From Candidatus Omnitrophota bacterium (GTDB lineage Bacteria; Omnitrophota; Gorgyraeia; Gygaellales; Profunditerraquicolaceae): a stretch of 10,541 nucleotides of DNA. The stretch covers positions 1 through 10,541 of the forward strand of contig CAIRWO010000214.1 in the NCBI GenBank assembly GCA_903882345.1, given 5' to 3'. This document shows, piece by piece, positions 1 through 5,521 of this stretch; within the stretch, counting starts at the first letter, position 1; each line of letters opens with the position of its first letter. The notes under the pieces are model-generated. The model searched no databases, had not been told where the DNA came from, and saw only the letters and a list, made by a program, of their open reading frames with translations. The translations under genes and the position numbers were made by a program.

Positions 1-1709
1 AAACGCTCGGCATGCTCAATGATCATGCAGGTTGCCTCCGGAATATCGATGCCTAATTCCAACACCGTAGTACAGACCAAAACCGCTAATTCTTTTTTTA
101 CGAAGAGCGACATTATCCTGTCCTGCTCTTCCTGCTTTAACTTACCGTGGATAAGACCGACCTTAAAATCCTTGAACTCGTTACCTTTTAGCCGCTCATA
201 CATCTTTTTTGCTCCGGCAATATCCAGCGCGTACGACTCTTCGATAACCGGATAAACGATAAATACCTGACGGCCCAAAGCCATCTGTTGCCGGCTGATT
301 TCATACGCCCGGCGGTGAAGGCTAGAGCCAAAATGCGCGGTCTTAACAGGGAGCCTGCCCGGAGGAGATTTATCAATAACCGAAACATCCAGATCGCCAT
401 AGAGGGTAATCGCCAGGGTACGGGGAATAGGGGTTGCCGTCATGATCAATACGTCGGGATTAGGCCCTTTTTGCGGCAGGAGCGCTCTTTGCCCCACCCC
501 AAACTTGTGCTGCTCATCAATTACCACCAGCCCTAAATTTTTAAACTTTACGTCTTCCTGCAAAAGAGCGTGCGTGCCGATAACCAGATCCACTTTACCG
601 GCCGCTATGTCTTTATAAATCGCTTCTTTTTCTTTTTTGCCGGCGCTACCGACCAGCAAACAAATCTTTATTTCTTTACCTTGACACCTGACACCTGACA
701 CCTGACACCTAATTTTATCATAATGCTGCCGGCCAAGCACCTCTGTAGGCGCCATAAATGCCGCCTGATAGCCTCCTTCGATAGCGGCCAATCCGGCGAT
801 CACCGCGACTACCGTCTTACCCGAACCAACATCTCCCTGAAGCAGCCGCTGCATTGCCTGCGGCCTTGCCATATCCGCGAAAATTTCCCGGATCACTTTT
901 TGCTGTGCTTCGGTCAACGTAAACGGTAACCCGGCAATATAATCCTTTACCAAAGCTCCGTCCGTTTTATGGACAATCCCCTGCTTTTGTTTCTTTCTCG
1001 CCTTTCTTAAGGCAATTAACATTTGGAACAAAAAGAATTCTTCAAAAGAAAGCCGCTTGTAAGCCTCTTTCTGCAGGGCGAAATCTTGCGGAAAGTGTAT
1101 TTCCCTTAGCGCCTTGACAAGATTTAAGAGATTATTTTTCGATCTGATATCAAACGGCAGGAAATCGCTTATTTTCGGCAGGTAATCATCGAGGATATTA
1201 TTTATGAAACGGCGGAATGCCCGCTGGCTTAAGCCCGCGGGCAGGGAATATACCGGCACGATCCTTGCGGTATTAAGGGTTTCGTCTGTGTCTTCGGAAA
1301 CAATTTCAAATTCCGGGGAAGAGATCTGCAGCTTTTTGCCGTAACTTTCTACCTTGCCGTAAAGGATCAAAGTTGCCCCGACCTGAAAATAGTCTTTTAG
1401 ATAAGACTGATTAAACCAGACACAGGAGATCCTGCCGGTATCATCGCCAACCTCAAGCTCCAGGATACTGAAACGCCGCCTTTTCCAGGACTGGCGCTGG
1501 CCCTTAACAAGCACCTCTGCCTTAAACGCCTGGACCGATCCTTCTTTAAGGTCTTTGATCAGGACGAGTTTGCTGCGGTCTTCATAACGCCGGGGGAAAT
1601 AATATAGCAGGTCCTCAATATTATTGATGCCTACGCTGCTAAAAACCTTGGCGCGTTTGGGGCCAATGCCCTTAATATAGCGGACAGATGTATCAAGGGT
1701 TTTTTCCAT
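1..1709 (-). CDS. recG: ATP-dependent DNA helicase RecG (3' end beyond window)
   Basis: Superfamily 2 helicase that regresses stalled replication forks and processes branched DNA in the cytoplasm. The frame is open from an ATG at 1709 to the left edge, giving 569 codons with no stop. Visible in order: the N-terminal wedge/OB region beginning RYIKGIGPKRA (about residue 10), FPRRYEDR (about 39-46), Walker A GDVGSGKT (292-299), motif Ia APTEVLGRQH, Walker B-type DEQH (398-401), MTATPIPRT (motif III), and TTVLELGIDIP followed by IEHAERF at the edge. E. coli RecG has 693 residues, so roughly 120 C-terminal residues, including the last helicase motif, are outside. The start fits the E. coli N-terminus. 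It lies 13 bases after the dusB stop and lacks a clear Shine-Dalgarno, so translation is probably coupled. Residues about 334-343 are encoded by a heptamer tandem repeat and make this segment about 8 residues longer than in E. coli. The identification is firm. Confidence 0.96.
   Translation of the reverse strand, partial: MEKTLDTSVRYIKGIGPKRAKVFSSVGINNIEDLLYYFPRRYEDRSKLVLIKDLKEGSVQAFKAEVLVKGQRQSWKRRRFSILELEVGDDTGRISCVWFNQSYLKDYFQVGATLILYGKVESYGKKLQISSPEFEIVSEDTDETLNTARIVPVYSLPAGLSQRAFRRFINNILDDYLPKISDFLPFDIRSKNNLLNLVKALREIHFPQDFALQKEAYKRLSFEEFFLFQMLIALRKARKKQKQGIVHKTDGALVKDYIAGLPFTLTEAQQKVIREIFADMARPQAMQRLLQGDVGSGKTVVAVIAGLAAIEGGYQAAFMAPTEVLGRQHYDKIRCQVSGVRCQGKEIKICLLVGSAGKKEKEAIYKDIAAGKVDLVIGTHALLQEDVKFKNLGLVVIDEQHKFGVGQRALLPQKGPNPDVLIMTATPIPRTLAITLYGDLDVSVIDKSPPGRLPVKTAHFGSSLHRRAYEISRQQMALGRQVFIVYPVIEESYALDIAGAKKMYERLKGNEFKDFKVGLIHGKLKQEEQDRIMSLFVKKELAVLVCTTVLELGIDIPEATCMIIEHAER
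682..709. repeat. Four tandem copies of a 7-bp unit inside recG
   Basis: Four perfect adjacent copies of TGACACC on the plus strand (GGTGTCA on the coding strand). The array lies in frame inside recG between helicase motif Ia and the DEQH motif. Because 7 is not a multiple of 3, the unit is read in three frames in turn and encodes the 7-residue pattern RCQVSGV. Gain or loss of one or two copies would shift the reading frame, while a change of three copies would not. Confidence 0.9.
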
Positions 1710-1722
1710 AGGTAATATTATG

Positions 1723-2226
1723 CTAGCGGCACAAGCGGCATTTTTCTATGATCCCTGCCATCGCTTCTTTAGTCTTTACGCGGCTGGATTCTTCTCTTAG
1801 CGGCCTGATCTTACGGAACCCCTTTGTATACCAGCTGAAAAATTTCCTAAAAATTATCACCCCGTTTTTCTCACCGTAAAAATCAATGTTCATCTCAAGA
1901 TGCTCAAGCATCACCTTGATTATTTCATCAGGCTGCGGCCGGTCAACCATCCTGCCGCTCTTTAAGAATTCCTTTACCTCTTTAAAGATCCACGGGTTGC
2001 CTAAAGCGCCGCGGGCAATGATCAAGCCGTCACAGCCGGTTTCTTCAAGCATTTTTTTCGCTAAAACAGGAGAAAACACGTCACCGCTGGCAATCACCGG
2101 TATGCTCAGGCTGCTCTTGACTTCTCTTATTGCCTGATAATCAACAATACCACTATAGCCTTGAGCCTTGGTCCTGCCGTGGATAAAAACCGCGCTTACC
2201 CCCGGCTTCTTCTGCTGCAAGGCCAA
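1723..2226 (-). CDS. dusB: tRNA-dihydrouridine synthase DusB, C-terminal part after a frameshift
   Basis: C-terminal half of a flavin-dependent tRNA-dihydrouridine synthase, out of frame by one base with the N-terminal half. From VSAVFIHGRT onward it shows the expected family order: HGRTKAQGYSG (substrate/FMN-site histidine and arginine), IPVIASGDV, the phosphate-binding ARGALGNPWIF, then a helical C-terminus with KFFSWYTKGF typical of the DusB group. The first nine codons, MALQQKKPG from a TTG, are an artefact of the shifted frame and not a real N-terminus. Removing one G from the G5 run at 2203-2199 joins the two halves as AEEAGVSAVFIHGR. The joined protein is about 321 residues, the same length as E. 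coli DusB. The stop is 13 bases ahead of recG. Whether the shift is a real mutation or a base-calling error cannot be told from one sequence. Confidence 0.88.
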   Translation of the reverse strand: MALQQKKPGVSAVFIHGRTKAQGYSGIVDYQAIREVKSSLSIPVIASGDVFSPVLAKKMLEETGCDGLIIARGALGNPWIFKEVKEFLKSGRMVDRPQPDEIIKVMLEHLEMNIDFYGEKNGVIIFRKFFSWYTKGFRKIRPLREESSRVKTKEAMAGIIEKCRLCR

Positions 2227-2689
2227 CTAGCCGCGCGTTAAGCGAATCCTTGTCCCAGCCAGTGCGGATCTTTACTGTCACCGGGGTGTTGGTATTTTTT
2301 ACAACGATCTCTAATATTTCCTTTAGCTTTTGCGGATCCTTCAGCAGGCCCGAGCCTTCGCCCCGGCGCACGACTTTTTTCGCCGGACAGGCAGCGTTAA
2401 AATCCAAAAGATCAAACTTATACCCCTTAATTGCGTCCAGGGCCTTACGGATATACTTTTCTTCGCAGCCCAAAAGCTGCACGCCCAGCGGCCGGTCTTT
2501 ACTGTTTGAGGAAAGCATGCGGGCCGTGCGTTTACTCTTATGGCTGATCGAACGGCAGTTGATCATTTCCACGAACGCAAGCTCGCAGCCGAATTTACGG
2601 TTGATCATCCTAAACGAAAAATCACTCACTCCCGCCATAGGGGCAAGAATAAGATTTGATTTTAATTTTAAACTACCGATCTGCAACAT
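2153..2689 (-). CDS. dusB: tRNA-dihydrouridine synthase DusB, N-terminal part before a frameshift
   Basis: N-terminal half of a DusB-type enzyme, which reduces uridines in the tRNA D-loop using FMN and NADPH. Motifs present: APMAGVSD (FMN-binding start of the TIM barrel), PLGVQLLG, DFNAACPAKKVVRRGEGSG with the catalytic cysteine in NAACPA (residue 101 from this start), and VKIRTGWD with the FMN-contacting lysine. The frame is then lost: after AEEAG it reads into unrelated residues and stops at 2153. I chose the ATG at 2689 because it begins MLQIGSLKL just before the barrel and makes the repaired protein 321 residues. The frame stays open to another ATG at 2755, which would add 22 residues unlike the family. 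Neither start has a convincing Shine-Dalgarno. The remaining half is in the next frame at 1723-2226. Confidence 0.88.
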   Translation of the reverse strand: MLQIGSLKLKSNLILAPMAGVSDFSFRMINRKFGCELAFVEMINCRSISHKSKRTARMLSSNSKDRPLGVQLLGCEEKYIRKALDAIKGYKFDLLDFNAACPAKKVVRRGEGSGLLKDPQKLKEILEIVVKNTNTPVTVKIRTGWDKDSLNARLVGLAAEEAGGKRGFYPRQDQGSRL

Positions 2690-2793
2690 AGGTGATTTTG
2701 AAACCGCTTTCAAATTTAGCAGTTTTAGCCTTGATTTTTCTCTACCATGTTCCATACTTTAGTTACAAGCGTTTACTCATCACAAGGAGGATT

Positions 2794-2825
2794 GGGCGAT
2801 AGCGGAAGCTATTAGGCCTATCACC
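2794..2825 (-). other. Possible paired hairpins in the dusB leader
   Basis: On the minus strand GGTGATAG (2825-2818) can pair with CTATCGCC (2802-2795) through 8 pairs including one G-U. Inside it, ATAGC (2812-2808) can pair with GCTAT (2803-2799) around a TTCC loop. The two stems share bases and exclude each other. The element lies between the rubrerythrin terminator and dusB. It may be chance, or part of the leader of the dusB-recG transcript. No known riboswitch was recognised. Confidence 0.25.
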
Positions 2826-2828
2826 TAC

Positions 2829-2860
2829 AAAGAAGCCCCGACCGGAATCGGGGCGCCTTT
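2829..2860 (-). terminator. Rho-independent terminator after rubrerythrin
   Basis: A perfect 7-bp GC-rich stem, GCCCCGA (2835-2841) with TCGGGGC (2848-2854), closes a 6-base loop. Outside it, CAAAG and CTTTG can pair across a small internal loop. On the minus strand the stem is followed by TTCTTTGT. It lies 26 bases beyond the rubrerythrin stop, so it most likely ends that transcript. The flanks are near-symmetric, so it could also act on the other strand. Confidence 0.75.
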
Positions 2861-2885
2861 GTTTATAGCCATAAAATCTATTTTA

Positions 2886-3464
2886 TTAATAATTCTCCGC
2901 CAATACTTCATAAAACGGCTGCGGATGCTTGCAGGCCGGGCACTCTTTAGGCGCCTCTGCCGATTCGATAACATAACCGCAATTAATGCAGTGCCACTTT
3001 ACGACAGATGATTTCTTGAATACTTCCTTATTTACGATATTGCTGATCAGTTTTCTATATCTTGCTTCATGGAATCTCTCTACCTTAGCCACCTGCTCAA
3101 AAGAGCGGCTGACCTCCGGAAATCCTTCATCTTTGGCGGTTTTGGAAAAATTGGAATAGAGGATGGTCCATTCCATATTTTCCCCGGCAGCTGCTGCCTC
3201 AAGGTTAGACTTGGTATCCCGGATCGTGCCCGCGGGATAAGTTGCGGTAATTTCTACATCTCCGCCCTCAAGGTGCTTGAAGAAAACCTTGGCATGCTCT
3301 TTTTCATTTTCTGCGGTTTCCAGGAAGATATTCGCTATCTGCTCAAGCCCTTCTTTTCTTGCGGCAGAGGCAAAATAGGTGTAGCGGTTCCTTGCCTGCG
3401 CTTCTCCGGCAAATGCGGCAAGCAGATTTTTTTCCGTTTTTGTTCCTTTGATAGATTTAGGCAT
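2886..3464 (-). CDS. rbr: Rubrerythrin
   Basis: Cytoplasmic diiron peroxidase that reduces hydrogen peroxide to water using electrons from rubredoxin or NADH-rubredoxin reductase, typical of anaerobes. It has 192 residues, the classical length. The N-terminal four-helix bundle carries the diiron ligands: E21 (FAGEAQARNRY), E54/H57 (ENEKEH), E95 and E98 (GENMEW) and E129/H132 (VERFHE). The C-terminal rubredoxin-like domain has CINCG (C159, C162) and CPAC (C175, C178). The ATG at 3464 is preceded by AAAGGA about 8 bases upstream. Sixty-five bases upstream in the same direction ends a small membrane-protein gene that has its own promoter, so the two are probably co-transcribed. A terminator follows. 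The identification is secure and all ligands are intact. Confidence 0.97.
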   Translation of the reverse strand: MPKSIKGTKTEKNLLAAFAGEAQARNRYTYFASAARKEGLEQIANIFLETAENEKEHAKVFFKHLEGGDVEITATYPAGTIRDTKSNLEAAAAGENMEWTILYSNFSKTAKDEGFPEVSRSFEQVAKVERFHEARYRKLISNIVNKEVFKKSSVVKWHCINCGYVIESAEAPKECPACKHPQPFYEVLAENY

Positions 3465-3529
3465 AGTCTGGTCCTTTAAAAATTTTGATCAAGATTATCT
3501 TTGTTTGGACGGGATGATCTTTCTGCTAA

Positions 3530-3700
3530 TTATTTCTTAAGCAGGGCTAATATAAAAGAAGTATTAGCCAGCACTAAAAGACTGACGGGCTTAACCGCCA
3601 ACAGTATGCGTGGATTGGCAAGCGCTGCAAATCTCAAAACGACTGCTAACCCGATGAGAAAAAAACCCAAAAACACAAAAGGCTTTGGTGACTTGAACAT
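3530..3700 (-). CDS. Small two-helix membrane protein (56 residues)
   Basis: An unrecognised small protein. The ATG at 3700 is preceded by a near-perfect Shine-Dalgarno, GGGAGG (3710-3705), 4 bases away, and farther up by a good promoter. Translation starts MFKSPKPFVFLGFFLIG and ends with two lysines before TAA at 3530. Two hydrophobic stretches are clear: residues about 8-28 (FVFLGFFLIGLAVVLRFAALA) broken by one arginine, and about 32-54 (ILLAVKPVSLLVLA onward). The basic N-terminus and the two terminal lysines suggest both ends face the cytoplasm. It sits 65 bases ahead of rubrerythrin. The opposite-strand frame across the same bases has no start signal and looks like a shadow. Function is unknown; a membrane partner or anchor for the rubrerythrin system is only a guess from position. 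Confidence 0.8.
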   Translation of the reverse strand: MFKSPKPFVFLGFFLIGLAVVLRFAALANPRILLAVKPVSLLVLANTSFILALLKK

Positions 3701-3732
3701 GGAACCTCCCTTTTTAATGAATCTATAGTTAT

Positions 3733-3760
3733 ATTATACCTCTATTGCTATAAATGGCAA
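3733..3760 (-). promoter_or_regulatory. Sigma70-type promoter for the small membrane protein and rubrerythrin
   Basis: On the minus strand TTGCCA (3760-3755) and a consensus TATAAT (3738-3733) are separated by 16 bases. Transcription would start near 3726, about 25 bases ahead of the small-protein ATG, leaving room for its strong ribosome site. The -35 box lies inside the last codons of msrBA (the Thr-Cys-His region), so the two units abut with no terminator between them. Confidence 0.7.
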
Positions 3761-4749
3761 GTTGGTTTTATGCCGCGTTTCTGAAAATAAAGCTGGTGAT
3801 ATTCTTCTGCCGGGTAGAACTTTCCTGCCGGAACGATCTCGGTAGTAACCGGCTTCTTGAAGCGCCCGGATTTCTCCAATTGTTCCTTGGACAAGCGCGC
3901 TGATTTTTCCTGTTCCGCTGAACGGTAAAAAATCATTGAGCGGTATTGGCTTCCTACGTCGGGCCCTTGCCGGTTTAAAGTTGTGGGGTCATGTATCTTC
4001 CAGAACACATCGAGCAGCTGTTCGTAGCTCGTCTTTTGAGGGTCAAATTCGACCTCAACCGCTTCGGCATGGCCGGTCTTATCCGAACAAACATCCTTAT
4101 AGGTAGGATTAACAAAACTTCCGCCGGTGTATCCGGCTTTTGTGGAAACCACGCCTTTGGTGTTGCGGAACATCTCTTCAACGCCCCAGAAACAACCCGC
4201 GGCAAATGTGGCTTTTTCTAACTTGGCGCTTTTAAGCGGGACAAACACTAACGCCACGGAATTAATGCAGTAACGCTTTCCCGTAGGAGGCGGGCCGTCA
4301 TCAAAGACATGGCCCAGGTGCGCGCCGCAGCGGCTACAAAGGATTTCTGTCCGATGCATACCCCAGGCCGCATCCTCAACCGTCAGGATATTTAACGCTG
4401 ATACCGGCTCCCAGAAGCTGGGCCAGCCGGTGCCGGATTCAAATTTCTTCCCGGCGGAAAAAAGGTCCGTAGCGCAGCCTGCGCATTGATAAATACCGTC
4501 TTGTTTTGGGATATCGCAATGCCCGGTAACCGGCTTCTCCGTACCCTTTTGTCTCATGATACGAAACTGCTCGGTAGTTAAAACCTTCTTCCACTCCGCA
4601 TCGCTCTTAACTACCTTATCCACTTCTTCGGCTTTTTGCGTGCGGGCATTAAAAATTAACACCTTCCCGGGATCTTTTGCGCCGGCCATATGTATCCCTC
4701 CCCAAAATAACACTAACGCCAAAATTATGATCTGTGATGGTTTATGCAT
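3748..4749 (-). CDS. msrBA: Secreted peptide methionine sulfoxide reductase, MsrB-MsrA fusion
   Basis: Reduces both diastereomers of methionine sulfoxide in oxidised proteins: MsrB the R form, MsrA the S form. It has 333 residues. Residues 1-24 are a signal peptide (hydrophobic IIILALVLFWGGIHM, likely cleavage after AGA), so it acts outside the cytoplasm. The MsrB domain (about 45-170) has zinc cysteines C89/C92 and C138/C141, SGTGWPSF, HLGHVFDDGP and catalytic C161 in RYCINS. The MsrA domain (about 178-330) has AGCFWG with catalytic C186, GYTGG, HAEAVEVEFDP and a C-terminal C331 that may be the resolving cysteine. The B-then-A order is the less common fusion; Treponema denticola has it, while the Neisseria and pneumococcal proteins are A-then-B. 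There is no fused thioredoxin domain, so an outside reductant is needed. The start lacks a Shine-Dalgarno and lies 22 bases after the MEDS gene, so coupling is likely. Confidence 0.96.
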   Translation of the reverse strand: MHKPSQIIILALVLFWGGIHMAGAKDPGKVLIFNARTQKAEEVDKVVKSDAEWKKVLTTEQFRIMRQKGTEKPVTGHCDIPKQDGIYQCAGCATDLFSAGKKFESGTGWPSFWEPVSALNILTVEDAAWGMHRTEILCSRCGAHLGHVFDDGPPPTGKRYCINSVALVFVPLKSAKLEKATFAAGCFWGVEEMFRNTKGVVSTKAGYTGGSFVNPTYKDVCSDKTGHAEAVEVEFDPQKTSYEQLLDVFWKIHDPTTLNRQGPDVGSQYRSMIFYRSAEQEKSARLSKEQLEKSGRFKKPVTTEIVPAGKFYPAEEYHQLYFQKRGIKPTCHL

Positions 4750-4771
4750 CGCTGCAAATGCTGTTTCTTAA

Positions 4772-5446
4772 CTATTGTCCCTCTATTATACGATCCCTCA
4801 GCCTACGGTAGGACCCTGCCTGATATTCTTGAGCTACCTGTTCTTTAAACAGGTGGGGCGGCACATAGAATGGATTATCATAGAATCTTCCATGGAGAAC
4901 GGTTTTGGGGTGGGTATAAATAATGCCCTGTAGGATATCTTCAGGCACTATCTCTTCACTATACTGGCAGAGCGCGATCAGGCGATTTCTCAAAAACAAT
5001 AAATTCACGTCCCGTTCGTAGTCGATCAACCTCTTTGCGCCGGGAATATTCTGCGAAACCCAATTCCCTTCACTGCTGCCCCGCAAGCCTTTGTAGCCGG
5101 CCTTAAGCGCTTCATAGTGCGCGTTGATAACTGAATCGAGCATGGCAAGAGGCGAGAAGAAATTATCCTTCAGATAAGTCTCCTCCTTAGTGGAAAAGAT
5201 GAACTGGCCCCTGCGCATACAGTCTTCAGCATCCAGGCCATAGCCCTTCAGGCCGTGGCACAGCTCTTCCTTCCGGCCCTCTTCGCCGATATACAGGCAT
5301 CGTTCTTCATGTTTCAGGCCGAATGCCAAGTATGGCAGCACAACTGCCAACTGCTCTCTTTTGTTCCGATAAATACTACATAGATGCGTGCCCCAGTTGA
5401 GCGACGGAACAACGTCACCAAAGATGGGATTTCTTTTTTCTGCCAT
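4772..5446 (-). CDS. Stand-alone MEDS-domain (DcmR-like) sensor protein
   Basis: A 224-residue protein resembling the MEDS sensory domain, named for methanogen/methylotroph DcmR. MEDS domains usually sit in front of a kinase or helix-turn-helix output. Recognisable features are GTHLCSIYRNKREQ (residues 19-32), a YLAFGLKHEERCLYIGEE strand (about 39-56), GLRGSSEGNW (120-129), IALCQYS (157-163), PEDILQGIIYTHP (168-180) and a DNPFYVPPHLF segment near 190-200. The rest is a short charged helix with no DNA-binding or kinase domain, so it must signal through a partner or bind a ligand itself. It is the first gene after a strong promoter and is followed after 22 bases by msrBA. The ATG at 5446 is the only start codon ahead of the domain, but it has no Shine-Dalgarno and lies only 14 bases after the -10 box. 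The family assignment rests on motif memory and is likely; the ligand is unknown. Confidence 0.82.
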   Translation of the reverse strand: MAEKRNPIFGDVVPSLNWGTHLCSIYRNKREQLAVVLPYLAFGLKHEERCLYIGEEGRKEELCHGLKGYGLDAEDCMRRGQFIFSTKEETYLKDNFFSPLAMLDSVINAHYEALKAGYKGLRGSSEGNWVSQNIPGAKRLIDYERDVNLLFLRNRLIALCQYSEEIVPEDILQGIIYTHPKTVLHGRFYDNPFYVPPHLFKEQVAQEYQAGSYRRLRDRIIEGQ

Positions 5447-5460
5447 GGTTTCTAATAATT

Positions 5461-5490
5461 ATTATACTCCTCTTATTTTCTCTTTGTCAA
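5461..5490 (-). promoter_or_regulatory. Near-consensus sigma70 promoter for the MEDS-msrBA unit
   Basis: On the minus strand a perfect TTGACA (5490-5485) and a perfect TATAAT (5466-5461) are separated by 18 bases. The expected start of transcription, 6-8 bases past the -10 box, is around 5453-5455. That leaves only about 6-9 bases ahead of the ATG at 5446, and those bases contain no Shine-Dalgarno. The GAGGAG in the spacer is upstream of the transcript and cannot serve as a ribosome site. Confidence 0.85.
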
Positions 5491-5521
5491 CCAATATTCC
5501 AAAACATCATATGAGACTGAC

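Noticed and set aside
2250..2762. 170-codon plus-strand frame opposite dusB
   Set aside because: It mirrors the conserved DusB frame, has no start signal and resembles no protein family.
2762..2779. Five-codon minus-strand frame (MSKRL) ahead of dusB as a leader peptide
   Set aside because: It has no ribosome site (an anti-Shine-Dalgarno-like CCTCCTT precedes it) and is short enough to be chance.
2782..2790. AAGGAGG on the plus strand as a ribosome site for a plus-strand gene
   Set aside because: No ATG, GTG or TTG frame of any length follows at the right distance on the plus strand.
2787..2797. 11-base match GAGGATTGGGC between the dusB leader and the end of the sensor gene (9891-9901)
   Set aside because: A match of this length is expected by chance in a 10.5 kb window, and the flanks do not agree.
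3474..3500. Short palindromes (AAGATAATCTT, TTGATCAA) ahead of rubrerythrin as a PerR-like operator
   Set aside because: They do not match the spacing or sequence of a PerR box, and AT-rich palindromes of this size are common.
3501..3728. 75-codon plus-strand frame opposite the small membrane protein
   Set aside because: The minus-strand frame has a strong ribosome site, promoter and two clear membrane helices; the plus-strand frame has none of these.
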